A DNA stretch of 64,000 nucleotides from Crotophaga sulcirostris. Taxonomy: Eukaryota > Chordata > Aves > Cuculiformes > Crotophagidae. The stretch spans positions 1,032,680 to 1,096,679 of the forward strand of contig VYZB01000014.1 in assembly GCA_013397455.1 (NCBI GenBank), read 5' to 3'. The notes under the pieces were generated by a model, which was not told the origin of the DNA, ran no database searches, and saw only the letters and a program-made list of their open reading frames with translations. The first letter of the stretch is position 1, and each line of letters opens with the position of its first letter. A program made the position numbers and the translations under genes. Below, in pieces: positions 10,208-22,200 of this stretch.

Positions 10208-12962
10208 CTTGCAGATACAACCAAAAAAAAAGCATGGGAATCAAGTTCAACTAACACCAGCTTCATTTTTAATACTTAAAACTTTCTGAATACTGAACAT
10301 TACAAAACTGCTTCTCATACAACCCAATTTTGTCCTTACTTTGTGTGCATGCTGTGACTACTTAAACAGAAAAACTTTAAAACAATCAGGAGAGAAAGGC
10401 TTCAAATTCTGACACTGACTATTTATGATGGGTGTTTAGAATTACCCTGGAACTTCAGAGACAATGGTGTTTCCCTGATGTAGACCGAGCCACCCAAAAG
10501 AACCCAGCAGGAATATGATCACCAAATAAACCAAATCCAGATTTGGTTAGGCCTTTTTTTTTTTCTTTTTAAACAAAAAGATCTCATTCGATACACATTT
10601 TCATGTTTTGCTAAGGAAACGCGAGTTATATACTATAACAATGCACAAAGAATACATTGTGCCAAACATATCTGACAGTTTTATTTGATAAATTACTGGT
10701 GTAGCAGAGAAAGACAAGAAGAATGAACATAATTTATTAAGACCTTCTTTAAAGCATCCGTCTTCCCCTACAGCTTATGGAAATAACAAAGCAACAAAAA
10801 CATGTAAACTTGTGAGAATAATTTAAGTGGGAAGAATCTATACTACGGTAAACAAGACATTCAAGTTATAATTAAAAAAAATGAGAAAATACAGATGATA
10901 CCAGTCAATCTATGTTCCACTTCAAAACAATTAATCTTAATGCAAAAACCAAAATATTGCCTACATGGCACCAAATTAATTGGAAATAATCAACTCGCAT
11001 TTCAGAATCACTCCAGTATTAGAATTTGAGCTATAGAAGTCAACACCAGTTTTCTTGCAGACTTAACAGATCCACATTTGGGCCTCTGTGCAGTAAACAT
11101 CACCAATTTTTCTGAATCTGTTCATGGCATCTGATTCAAAAATCAGTTGATAAGGTTGAGATGCAACAATATTTTTAAGTTTTCCAGGAACAGACAAAAT
11201 TACAAATACATAAAATTATATAAAAACACTGACATAAATGAAGCTGCAGACACTAGAGAAGAAAGAATGAGTTTGACATGTAAAAAACTGAATAATTCTA
11301 TTTGCAAAATCACAAAAGGGTTCGTGTGACAGATGACAAAATGAATGTGAGAGGATTATACACTGTAACTATAAAAAGGCAAATCCTATAAAGTACGTAC
11401 ACAGTTGTAATATGCAAGACAAGGGGATAATCCTGTGCTTCACATTACATTACATGAATTGACCCAAGCCATTGTTTCTAGTATCGTCTCTACATATTCT
11501 TATTTTCTGGACATGAAAATACTAACCTGGTCACTAGTAAAGTCAATGGCAACTGCCAACACAGGACTCAAAGGTTCTCAAACTAAAATATTTGACTATT
11601 ATTACAGCCTTCGTTTAACACACTCTTCTCATTGTACTCTGTGCACAAAGGTAAAACAAAATTACAAAAAGCTATACAGAAACATCTGAAAATTACTCAA
11701 TGGAAAAACCCTGTTTAATAATTGAGTAAATGAAAACAGGTAGGCTCCAGTTTTCACATACTGCTGCCTTAATTCCTCTAAGTTTTCTCAAGACTATAAT
11801 ACCAATTAAATAAACAGCATGTTTTGAAGAGATTTAATTAGAACTTGCATCAGAAGTGCTACACTTGGAAACAGAACTGCTCACAGTGAATGAAACCAGC
11901 AACATTTCTGTCCAAATATCTTACAAGGGAAAAAATAAACAAGCTGAAAGAAATACCACTAAAGATTTCATAGCAAGGGGCAGAATTGTCAAGTGAACTA
12001 AATTCAGGTTTTACCAGCACTCTCCGCTTAACACTCACAGGGAAAAATCAGTGTGTGTGCACAGAATTTCTTTTCAGCACACAGAATGGAACTTTTAAAG
12101 ATAGGAACAGTACTCTGCTGTCATTCAAAGATTCAAAACTATTCAGAATATCTAAAAATGCATTTCAGGGGAAATATGAAAGCAGGTTATAAAATCACAG
12201 GCCTACTATTTATTAAAGATAAGAGACATCTTGCCCTGAGGAAGAACTCAAAGCATTTAATGCCATTTTTCCATAAGAAATTTCAGTGATTCAATTTAAA
12301 ATTAAGTAGTCAAGATCTTAGCACATGCTCAGGAATGTCTTATTTGAATCACTAACATCCAACATCTAAAAATTAATTACTCAGAAAACTGCTTACAGAT
12401 AACACATTGTGTGCAATTACTCTGTGAGCTGAACTTTATATTCTCCTCTTTTCAAGAACGTTATCATTTGAGATTTTTAATTATATTAAACCCCATTAAA
12501 ATAATTTAAGCCTTAAGCTGCTTTTTGTCTCAAAAGAGGCTTTCACCTGAACATCCCCAAGATCCCATTTCTCCCAGTTCTAGCCTAGAACCAACAACAA
12601 GATGACTTAGGGATTTTTTAGCTCTCCATCTTGTTTTCACTAGTTTCCAGAGTGACTTATCGATAATTTGCAGCATTAATCTTCTTCCTCAAACCCATGC
12701 TACCCCTAAGAACACACAGCCACCTTCGCTACATGAACCTGCCTGTCACCCAGTCTACCCAGGCTCAGTTAAAACCCTTCCTGACAAGAGCACCAGTTTG
12801 ATCACTTGGACAAAGAGTGCAGAGCACCTGGAATGACTTTAAGCATTACTACCTTACATAAATTCCCATACAATCAACTGGCCAGAGCCCCTATACTCCT
12901 GGCACAGCTGGTCCTTGTCGTGACATCTGTATCTGCGTGGGGTCACAAAGGTTGCTGTATTT
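10208..12962. other. AT-rich stretch, no assigned gene part
   Basis: Presumably an intron of the minus-strand gene. It includes one old repeat scrap at 11523-11575 but no exon I can defend. Plus-strand frames of 60-84 codons here (11147, 11435, 11986, 12053) have composition and placement typical of chance. Confidence 0.3.
11523..11575. repeat. Ancient repeat scrap with CAATGGC core
   Basis: The segment around gtaaagtcaatggcaactgc resembles the amniote-wide sequence in which a gaagtcaatggcaaaa word is followed by an inverted attgacttcaatgg word. Similar scraps lie at 28270-28336 and 63165-63235. On the minus strand it mimics a short exon, with a GTTAGT donor and frame LSPVLAVAIDFTSDQ, and I reject that reading. 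Confidence 0.45.
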
Positions 12963-12989
12963 CATAGGATCATGGAATGGTTTGGGTTC
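12963..12989 (-). repeat. CR1 tail, distal part of a split copy
   Basis: The words tcataggatcatggaatgg and tttgggtt are the reverse-oriented 3' end of CR1. The copy stops abruptly at the LTR and resumes with ggttggaagggacctc after it at 13480, which dates the LTR insertion after the CR1. Confidence 0.8.
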
Positions 12990-13477
12990 TGTGATAAATG
13001 ATTAAGTCCCAAATAGGATCGCGACCAAATTCTAAAATTTATTAAGCGAATAGAGGCAAGCAAACACCACTGGCTGTGCCGGGAGTCTCTGCTCCACCAA
13101 GACACGCACACCCTACAGTTTGGCTTTTGGTTTATATTCTCCCGGCTAATACATTTTCACAACTAGTAAGCGTGTCTTTTGCAAGGCCTCTTCACCTCCT
13201 GGGGTGAAGTCAGTAGCTTTCCACAGCTTGCCCTCAGGACAACCCCAGACCCCACGCATGCGCTTTACAGGCTTTTCCCTGCCCACCACCACGCGGTTAG
13301 CAACAAAACCGGTTTAAGCAAGAGCTATGCACATAGCATCCCGCCTCCCTCAGGCTGGCGGCCATACAAGGAAAGCACAAAATGGCCGCAGGCCACATGC
13401 ACAGAGGATCCGGGTCACATCCCACCACACAGCCCCCGCATTTTCCACACTGACACAAATCAGGTGAACACATATCA
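12990..13477 (-). mobile_element. Solo LTR of an endogenous retrovirus
   Basis: On the minus strand this 488-bp block begins TGATATGTG and ends TTTATCACA, so it has the TG...CA ends of a retroviral LTR. A TATA-like box (gaatataaac, plus coordinates about 13131-13140) is followed about 90 bp later by AATAAA (13038-13043), giving a U3-R-U5 order. It sits inside a CR1 copy, with ggtt on both sides (12985-12988 and 13480-13483) as a likely 4-bp, possibly 5-bp, target-site duplication. The block is GC-richer than its surroundings. No gag, pol or env remains and no second LTR is present, so it is a recombined solo LTR. Open frames across it (13179-13655 plus, 13297-13497 minus) are incidental. Confidence 0.8.
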
Positions 13478-13740
13478 GAGGTTGGAAGGGACCTCAAAGC
13501 CCATCCAGTTCCACACCACCCCCTGGATGAGGGGGTTCAAAGCCCCATCCAGCCTGGCCTCGAACACCTCCAGGGATGGAGCAGCCACCACTGCTCTGGG
13601 CAACCTGGGCCAGGGTATCCCCACCCCAATAGTGAAGTTTCTTGCTAATATCTAGTCTAAATCTTCTTTCAGTTTAAGCCATTACCCCTCATCCTAGCAC
13701 TGCATGCCCCATAGAACCTGTATCCTAAAACTGCCCCGCT
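13478..13740 (-). repeat. CR1 3' portion, proximal part of the split copy
   Basis: Reverse-oriented CR1: ggttggaagggacctcaaag, catccagcctggcctcgaac, acctccagggatggagcag, ctgggcaacctgggccagg, then attacccctcatcctagc. It is continuous with 12963-12989 apart from the LTR. Beyond about 13740 the sequence is no longer standard CR1 (see next entry). Confidence 0.9.
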
Positions 13741-13919
13741 CCTACAATGGGAATTATTTTGAGTGACTTTACTGGTCCTTAAGAGCTCCCTTCATCAGTA
13801 GAGCAAAATGGAGCTACAAGGGAGACTAAACAATAATCACGGATCCCCCCGTGGAAACAAATTAAGTTGCTTCAGTTTTTATTTTAGACTATGATCTTTA
13901 GCTGTGTCTTAATACCTCA
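13741..13919 (-). repeat. Non-CR1 5' extension of a composite repeat, copy A
   Basis: This roughly 180-bp block directly adjoins the CR1 3' portion and matches, in reverse complement, the block at 33145-33345. Shared words are gactgaagcaactta (tolerating one change), attattgttt, ctgatgaagggagctctt and agtaaagtcactca. The standard CR1 at 56180-56780 has a different sequence at this place. Both copies therefore descend from one composite element. Confidence 0.75.
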
Positions 13920-14046
13920 GGCGCTGGCACAGGCTGCCCCATCCCAGTAAGTGTTCCAGGCCAGGTTGGACAGGGCTTTGTGTCCCTGCCCATGGCAGGG
14001 GGTTGGGACTGGATGGGCTTTGAGGTCCCTTCCGACTCAAACCGGT
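13920..14046 (+). repeat. CR1 3' fragment, forward
   Basis: The words ctggcacaggctgcc, gttccaggccaggttggac, gggactggatgggctttgag and gtcccttccgactc are a forward CR1 3' end lacking the octamer tail. It abuts a reverse-oriented CR1 piece at 14047. Confidence 0.85.
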
Positions 14047-14290
14047 TTTCTTTCATCTTAAAACCATTCCCCCTCGTCCTGTTCCTGCACTCCCCGACCA
14101 GGAGCCCCTGCCCAGCTTCCCTGTAGCCCCTTTCAATATTGCAGGGATGCTCTAAGCTCTCCTCGGAGCCTTCTCTTCTCCAGGCTGAAGCCCGTGGCTC
14201 CCAGCCTGTCCTCGCGCAAGAGGTGCTCCAGCCCTCGGATCATCTTTATGTCCCTCCCCCGGACTCGATCTGAGAGCTCCCTGTCCCTGC
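14047..14290 (-). repeat. CR1 internal fragment, reverse
   Basis: Reverse CR1 sequence upstream of the 3' end: accattccccctcgtcctg, ccagcttccctgtagccc, ttctcttctccaggctgaag, ggtgctccagccctcgg. Together with 13920-14046 it looks like one CR1 whose 3' end is inverted, or two insertions meeting tail to tail. It runs up to the edge of the CpG island. Confidence 0.85.
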
Positions 14291-14760
14291 CCTACCCCGC
14301 TGCCCCTCTGCCCAGAGCGGCCACAGCGCCGGGAGGGCAGCGCTTAAAGCGGTGCGGAACAACGCGGCTTCCCCGCGCCCAGCCGGGACGGAGCGGGGGC
14401 GGCGGGAACGCACGTGGCTCCCTCACCAAAGCGCTCAGAGCCGCCGCCGCAGAGCCCTGCGCCACGGGGACGGGGAGGGAGGGGGAGCGAGGGGGAAGGA
14501 ACGCAAAATGGAGACTTACGCTCCCTCTCCCAACGCGCATGCGCGGCGCCGGCGGGGCAGAGCGGGATGGCGGGCGCGGGGCAGGGCGGGGCTGGACGAG
14601 GTGGAGGTGTTCCCGCCCCGGCCCTTAACGGCGCCGGGAGGAGGGGGGGTCAAAGGTGTGAGGCGTGAGGAGACGGTCTGAGTTGCCGCGCTGGTTGCAG
14701 GTTCCAGCCCTCGTGGGGCAGTTTCCAGCCCTCGGGAGGCGGGTTCCGGCCAGTGAGTTG
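14290..14760. promoter_or_regulatory. CpG-island promoter, probably bidirectional
   Basis: This is the only strongly GC- and CpG-rich block in the window. It contains a consensus NRF1 palindrome gcgcatgcgc (14535-14544), a CACGTG E-box (14411-14416), several GGGCGG-like Sp1 boxes and an ATGG core resembling YY1 (14505-14513). Minus-strand donor GTAAGT reads leftward at 14519-14514; plus-strand donor GTGAGT reads rightward at 14753-14758. These outward donors suggest two first exons sharing one promoter: leftward for the unidentified gene and rightward for a transcript I could not follow. Open frames on both strands here reflect lack of stop codons in GC-rich DNA. Confidence 0.7.
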
Positions 14761-14944
14761 AGGAGCACACCTGAGGTTCTGCTGTGGGCCATAAATTCAG
14801 CTTTGCCTGGGTGTTTCAGCCTTGCCCGAAGCGCCTCTGTGGGGAGAAGCAGTCTCCTATGCTGTGTGGGTGTCCCCCGATTCAGCATTACCAGCAGGTC
14901 CCACTGTTGCAGGCAAGGAGAGCAGCGTCACGGTGTCCCATGCT

Positions 14945-15010
14945 CATCCAGAATGATCTGAGTTGGAAGAGAGCCACAAGGATCAAGTCCTTTTGCCCAG
15001 GTATCTGCTT
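14945..15010 (-). repeat. Likely CR1 3' scrap, reverse
   Basis: The words gatctgagttggaagagagc and cacaaggatcaagtcc resemble the reverse-oriented CR1 end (gaggttggaa, then ggatcat-gagtcc). It is short and diverged, so the call is tentative. Confidence 0.55.
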
Positions 15011-18000
15011 TTGGCCCACACAGGAGACACAGCTGCAGCACTGCCTTCCGTTTGCTTTTCCTCTCATGGGACTCCAATTTTCAGTGTCTGTGGTGGTGAT
15101 GGTGAGACCAGACCCCTCCCTGCCTCTGTGCAGGCGGCGGTGATGGCCCTGTTGAATTCCCTGGCACAGGAGTGTTAGTACACCTCAACTTGGAACTCCT
15201 GCAAGGTCCCTCTGCAGCAGTGGGCACCTCCTGAGGCAGCACACCCAGCACCATGATCGGCTTCTGCTGTTGTTTCTCCCTCCATGCTTTTCCTAAGGGG
15301 AAGAGGCATGGTTAGTGGCTGCCTTCAGCTCAGTTGGACTGAGCTTTCTCAGTGAAGACAAGCTCTTAGAGTAGAAAGCCAGGTTTCTGTGGGCCTTGGG
15401 CTGGTAAGAGAGTTCATTTCCAGTCTGGTATCTAAGCAAGCTCTCTTACATAGCCACTTTTATGCACACCCACTGCAGAGGAATGAAGTTGCTGAACATT
15501 ACTCTTATTCCAGCGCTTCGGGCAATTGGATATGCTGGGCTCAAGCCCAAACCTTGAACTTTATTTTATATTCTAAAGGAAATGAGTATAACAAATAGAA
15601 GACAGGTTTGATGTGCTTGTTGCAACCAGTATCACTGATAATTAATGCATGGTACTCTTCTTACTGCAGTATTAATGAACACCGCCACAAATAATGACCG
15701 ATACTGCGAGCATCATAGCTTATCTGGTACTCTTGTGTTGAAGACATTGTTGTCACCAACCCATGAATGTGATGTCAAGTGTCATTATTACTTAATGCCA
15801 ACTGAGAACCAAGATTGCCTTTTGATGCCACTGCTGTGGATAGTGCCTCGGTATCTGTGCTACCATACAGCTAAGTTCCCCCCCCCCCAATCCCCAAAAT
15901 CTCTCCATGCTGAAGTGACAGCATTAATTCCCCCTACTGCTACACATTTTGCCAGCCCTTTGTGACATGCTATACTTTCTTTTGTCAGTTGTCTGCAAAG
16001 CTACCCCAGATATGTCCTTTTTCTGGTGCATACACCTGTCTTCCAGGATTATGCCACTGATAATGCAGTACTGGCTGCTCTTCTATATCCCCTTGATACT
16101 GAGAAACATACTGAGCATTCATTTTGTTTACAAAAGAGAGTACATTGTGCATAGTTCCTATACCCAGCACAAATGCAGTATGTGACCATCACAGGGGCAC
16201 TTTTGCATATTCCTTAATGATTATCTTCCGCAGTTACACCCTGGATGTTAAGCAGACCTTTCCCTCATATTACCAGGTCATTGCAGATGCTTATTTCTGT
16301 GTAGTAAATTTTGACTCTCTATTACTTTGAACTTCCTTGAAGTCCTAGGAGGAAGTCCTACGGTTTTTAATGGTGTTACAGTTGTGCATTGATTTTATTG
16401 CTATGCACTGATTTAGTAGTTTTCTCATGTCTTATTGATCTCACTGAACTAAGTTAATATATAACAGTACAGCAGGCAAAAAGCAGTGACTCTGTTTCCC
16501 CAAATCGACTCAATTTGTCATTAAGGAACATGAAGACAGTGAGGCCTGTCTCCTTACTTCAGCGGCACCTTGCTTCTGCATCACCTTGCTGCCTTATTTG
16601 AGTTTTCTGGTCATCCTACTCTGTGAGGATCTTAATTTTCCCCTCATTATATGCTTTACTGCCATGAATTGTTAAGGAGACAATATCACTGGTAAAAGCA
16701 AGGGACGACCATCAGACTTCTATACAGACAGTTTCACTGCCATTTGCAGATGAAGAACTATTCAAATCAAGTTGTACTGTGTGAAATGATGTGCTCATCA
16801 CACCCTGATGAAAATATGCTCATTTATCCTTTTATGTGTGTTGTCCCTTGTTTACTCAGTATTTTGAAATAGTATTCAACAAACATTCCCTCTTTTGAGA
16901 TCTGCAAACAAAGACGGAAATGTAAGACTATTTTGTTGTCCTAGGCACATGCTTGTGATGTTGTGAAACCAAACGCTATACTGAAGTATATGCTGAAAAG
17001 AATTGAGACTCGTGTAAAGCAACACATCAGATAATCTGCTTAAATATGTCAGAAAGTTTTAAAACCAACAAAAGGAAAAAAAACCCTGAATGTTATTCAA
17101 CAGTGTTGAAACAAACTGCAAATCCTAATCTCTTTGAATAGCTCTAGTCATAATTCTCCATTTCTAGCGTTGCAGCCTCTGTCTGTAACCAGAGATTATG
17201 TGTTACATAAATACTTGCAACTGCTAAAATATGTAAAAAGCACAGGAAGAGGAGGGCTACTGCTCCAGCAGAAGCTTTTGCTTACCAGAAAATAGATTTA
17301 ATATTCTGTTATTAACAGAGAAAAACAAATGCAATACATAAGCATAAGTGAAGTGTGTCTCTAGATAATCTGCTTCTAACATTCAACTGAGCATCAAATC
17401 TCCTCTTGAAGAAAAGCCGGGTAGAGATCCCAGGAAAACAATCCTTTAGCTCACCACTGCTTATGTGCTCGGTGGGATGATTCACTTTGTTCCTTTACAC
17501 TGAGCTGTTTATACTTATGCAGAAACAAGTTGTTTTCTCCCTCTAATCCTTAGCAGGAGCACGAACCTTTAAATGTCTTCGCCAATCTGAGGGTTTCAGA
17601 AGGTCAAGTCCTTATAAAAGCCGTTTTACCTGCAAGGTGATACATGAGAGTCTATCTGGCTCTATGATGCATGGGAATTGCAGCCTATCTTTTGGTGAAT
17701 TCTGTGGTTTCCAATATGAAGCTGTTCTTATCTTAAATAGTCCTAGAGCTGTGATGTTACATAGCATGTGTTTCAGACAAAGTTTCTTCAGCCTTTTGCC
17801 TTGATATGTGTTGTATCCAAGCAGTAGGAACACAGTAGTTCTGAAGAAGTAACAATGGTATTAGTAAATTGAAATCTTGCAGTTTTGTCATCCTTCATAT
17901 AACAAGGTGATTCTTCTTGTGGTCTGTTTCTGCTGGGTTCTGGGATTTAAAGTGTCTGTGTCTCGGTCTTCTTTCTATGTGAAATGACATCATTCACCAT

Positions 18001-18984
18001 CCTCAGACTGAGGACTGTGAGAAGAGACCTTAGGGTATAGTCATCAGACTTCTGTAAGAAGTTTTCATGTTTCATGGTTTTCTTTTTTTTTTTTTTTTAG
18101 TATTGTAAAACTACCTTTTCTTAGTTTTATTTTGATGGAATCCAGAGAATATACTGTGCTGAATTACCACTGTTTTAAGGAGGCATGCGTCTTAGACAGT
18201 TTCACTTTCATGGCCACTTCCCTGTTACTGTGATGCAGGTTTGTTCTCGCTAAGTATTTTCTCCAAGCCATAATGTATTATCCACCAGTCAACTCAACAG
18301 CTACTTCTTTAAGACCAATTGGCTGTTTCTTCCAACTCACTATTAGTCATTTCTCTTTTCCTCGAAAACGGGAACACTATTCGTGTTTTTGGCAGAGTAA
18401 CAATGATATTGCATCTAACCAAAACAGCCCCTTCTGTGAAGCCAGTCATTAATTCCTCTCTGGTCGCTTGTCATCACCAGATGTCTGCTGAGTTTACACC
18501 CAGTGCATTTCCCGTGACTGCACCCACAAGGCATCCACAAATGATTCTGTATTTTCAATAAAAGCACCACATCCTTTTATGAAGTTTCCTCTTCACTACT
18601 TCACCAGCTGCAGCTGCTGACCACAGAACTGCAGCCTCTCTTTGGGTTACGTGTTGTACCTCTCTCTTGGCTGAAAGAGTCTACACACAGCATAAGAGTA
18701 TGTTGTTACTTTTGCTTTAAGGGTAGAGTTTCATCGCTTAAGGTTTTGGGAAGTGGGTTTTGCTTAGAAAGTAATGAGGAGTATTCTACATCCAACACAG
18801 AAAAACATTTCCAGTTTTACATCAACGAGTACAAAATGGCTTTGTTTCTCATAAGAAATGCTGGCAATGAAGTCAAACCCTGCCAACAATAAAGCATATC
18901 TGAAGGAGGGCTCACAGTTATATCTAAGCCTGAGGAGAAGCGTAGGCACATTTCCCTCCAGAAATCTGCACTCACTGAACATGA

Positions 18985-19251
18985 TCACCAGCAGTAGATG
19001 CAATTAGCTATGTCCAATTTACATTTTGAGCATGAGGGACAAGCTTTCACAGCATGCTTAATACAGCGAACACAACAAACTGGGTTTTGTGAACACAATG
19101 CACAGTTTCTCAGTTCAATGGGAAACTTTACAAAATGTGTACAAGGTATAATTACAGCATGCAACAAATAAAATTTCAAAAGGATAATTGAAACAACATT
19201 CATATCTTGAAAAAGAAACTGGTTTATTGATGTAGGGTCAGAGACATATGT
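18985..19251 (-). CDS. Cysteine-rich open frame of unknown reality
   Basis: From the ATG near 19251 the minus-strand frame gives about 89 residues. A hydrophobic stretch (SIILLKFYLLHAVIIPC) is followed by a tail with ten cysteines in about 40 residues, spaced like repeated CxxC units (NCALCSQNPVCCVRC, then ACPSCSKCK, then NCIYCW). That pattern would suit a zinc ribbon, but no splice sites, promoter or similar neighbour supports it, and TGT/TGC runs can occur by chance. I do not recognise a family. Confidence 0.15.
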   Translation of the reverse strand, partial: TYVSDPTSINQFLFQDMNVVSIILLKFYLLHAVIIPCTHFVKFPIELRNCALCSQNPVCCVRCIKHAVKACPSCSKCKLDIANCIYCW

Positions 19252-22200
19252 CATAGCATACAATACAATAAATAAAATATAAACACCAATTTTCAAATCA
19301 ACGCAGCTTGATAACTGGAATTCAAATTTTAGGAACAGCAAAAAAAAATAAAAGCACAAAGTAAGCCCTAAATTACAATCCTCCAGCTAACTGGAGAGGA
19401 TGAAGGAAAAAAATTGGGAAACTGTTCATATTTTTCTAACTCATTAGGGGTCTTTCTTTCATCTGTTCTCTTCTTGCTCTCTGGCTATTGAGACTAGCAA
19501 GAAACAGGCCGATGTAGTCAGAAAACTTTGCAACATAGCAGGGAGTCTTGTTTGTCATCACATGCAATAGCAGCTGTCTTCATCAAGAATGAAGTTAATC
19601 AGTGCAGACTAAATAAAGTAGGTAATTCTTTAGATGGTTAACAATGTACTTTGAATGAGCAAAGACCACTCTCTGTCTCCTGATACCTGGAAACTTCTCT
19701 TTCAAATAGGCTGATTTTGTAGCCTGAAACTAAGGAGTAATGAAGTTCCTTAACGTATTTTTTTCTCAGATATTTCTGTTAAGATACTCAGTTTACATGA
19801 GGGGCACCAAGTGTTACAGTTGTTATAAGGGCTCTATCTAGACTCAGGTTTTCTTCAGCTGCTTCTGTTCTATGCTTAATTATTTCAAATTCTTGCCTAA
19901 ATTTCTTAGCCAGGTCAAATTTGAGAATTGCAAGAAATGAAAAGTACAAAACCTTGGGAGCACATTTCTTCACATAAAAAATTAAAGGTGTTCTATGTTG
20001 AGTTAACATGCGGAACGTGTAGCCAATAGATCTGTAAAGATACTGAATTTCATGAAAATTTGCACCCTCCTCAACTTCTGCACTAAGTAAAGCAGCTTGT
20101 ACACCGTTCGTTTTCTTCTTGAAAATTAATTTTGTACAGCCTTGAGTACATTTAGGACCTTTCTAACCCCAGGTTTTATCACTTTGCACAATGTTTCTAC
20201 CCTAAAAACACAGATTAATGATATGATTAAAATCACCCCATAGACATAAATGAAGGAAGAAAATGGTTGCATAAGCTTTATCTCTCTTCTCTTTACCCCT
20301 CTATATGTTTATTACGGAACTTATGTGTAAAGCAGGTAATCAAAATCAGGAAGAAAAATGACCTATTCTGTAAAATGTGGGAGTTGCCTATTTAGAATTC
20401 TGACCTACAACCTTAAAGATTTGTTTGGTTTTTCCACAGTTTATGTAACATACTCCTCCTTCAAAGGATCTGGACTGAATGAACTTGATACTGTAAAAAT
20501 GTGTGATGTGCAGAAAGAAGAGCTGAGATACCAGCCTATAGTTTTGAGAAGAAAGCACATCTCAGAAGGCTAACTGGTTCGTAATTCCAAGAATGATATA
20601 AAAATAAAAAAGGCTAATACTGATGCATTAGCTTAAGGGAAAGCCTATCAATATTTTATATTATTAAAAGACCTTACTAATGGTATAAAACTTGGCCTAC
20701 ATTGCAGTCATAAGTTGCTGGGAAAGGACACGCTGAGTGAGCTAAATCACAGGTGTATGAGGTATTTATACTGTGGGCACGATGGTTTCTCAGGATGCTG
20801 CTTTCTTGAGTGGACAAGAGTGCCTGTTCCAAAGATACCACGTGATGGTATCTCCCTTAGAGACCATTACAGGACAATAAATACAATATCCGTGTAAAAG
20901 GCAGAAAGAGAGAGAGATGTCGACATAAAGACCTCAATATTTACCTTACCCTTACGATCACAGTTCATTATCTCTTTTTAAAAACAACAATAAAGATTTT
21001 CAGTTTGTTTCAGGTTTTATTTTAATTCTTTCTGAAATACTTGAAAAAAAAAAGATGGTATGTGGTGCCTGTTTAACTAAAGGAGCAACGAGAACCTCAA
21101 GCAAGATCATTTTAATATAAAAAGAACTGGATCTTTATCATAAAAAAGAAAGCAAGGAAGCTCTCGTGTACTACAGAAAATTCATTTAACCTTCAAAATC
21201 TGCTAGGCAATTCTTTGAGGAACTACAGAAACTAAAACACATTTTACAATAATTAAATATAGAAGGAAAGGTTGGGCAGCACATATGTTATCTTCAAAAG
21301 TTGCTAAACAATGAACGGGAATATGAATGCAAAGAATATTCATATTGTGATGCTATCAAGGGCATACATCAAAGTGGAGTACTTTTTGCAAAATTAAGAG
21401 AAAATTACTTTTGTTTTGGCATATGGCATGACATGGCATGTCAAATGAAATTAGATAATGTTTTCAACATTTACTGAGTATATTACTGATAAAGCATTGT
21501 TCTTTACTAGGAAGGGAGAAAGAAATAAAAGGCAGCCAAGTTGCAGGATACTGCCAGCACTTAAAGCAGTGTAGGAATAGGGCTTATAGGGATTTACGGA
21601 ACTCAGATAAAATTTAAAATTTCTTATGTGGTCTGGTTTCATCTTGATAAGTTACAAATTATCTTTTCCTCATGAAGATTCTGCAAGATAAGTTGATTTA
21701 GAGCTCTGTTTTGCATAGAAAAATGCTCTAAATTTCTCTTGTAAGCATCTCATTGGAAGTAACGAAACCAATCATAGATTTTCTCAAATGTATTTTAAAT
21801 TGGCTGTTGGACTAATGGTGAAGAACTCCTTATAGCTATGGGCTCCCTTTCAGTAAGTAATTTTTTATAAAATTTCCATGTGTCAGTGACACAAAGTCAT
21901 TTAAGGACCTTTTTTATAAATCACATAAAACTGATTTAAATCACTTATTGTTTTTTATCAGGTTCTACTGGCCCAACTTACAACTTGTTCTTTGAACCCA
22001 TAAATTACCTGAGGGAAATTTACCGTGAGAACAGCATGATAAAGTATCGACAAACACGTAACTCATCCTTTGACAATTCTCTGTGCTTGTGAAAAACGTT
22101 CCGTGGTGAAAACAGCTGTGCCAGCAGCTATTGAAACGCAGTTCCAGTCTTACTTGACCAGAGCACAGAAAACTGAGAAAGCTGAAGTTTCATGTTTCCT

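Noticed and set aside
11523..11560. Minus-strand exon-like frame LSPVLAVAIDFTSDQ with a GTTAGT donor
   Set aside because: The DNA fits an old repeat with a CAATGGC core, and its phase does not join the inferred exon chain.
13179..13655. 158-codon plus-strand frame
   Set aside because: Runs antisense through the solo LTR and into CR1; composition reflects GC-rich repeats.
14194..14961. Several frames of 80-144 codons on both strands
   Set aside because: CpG-island DNA has few stop codons; arginine/alanine/glycine-rich products with no recognisable domain.
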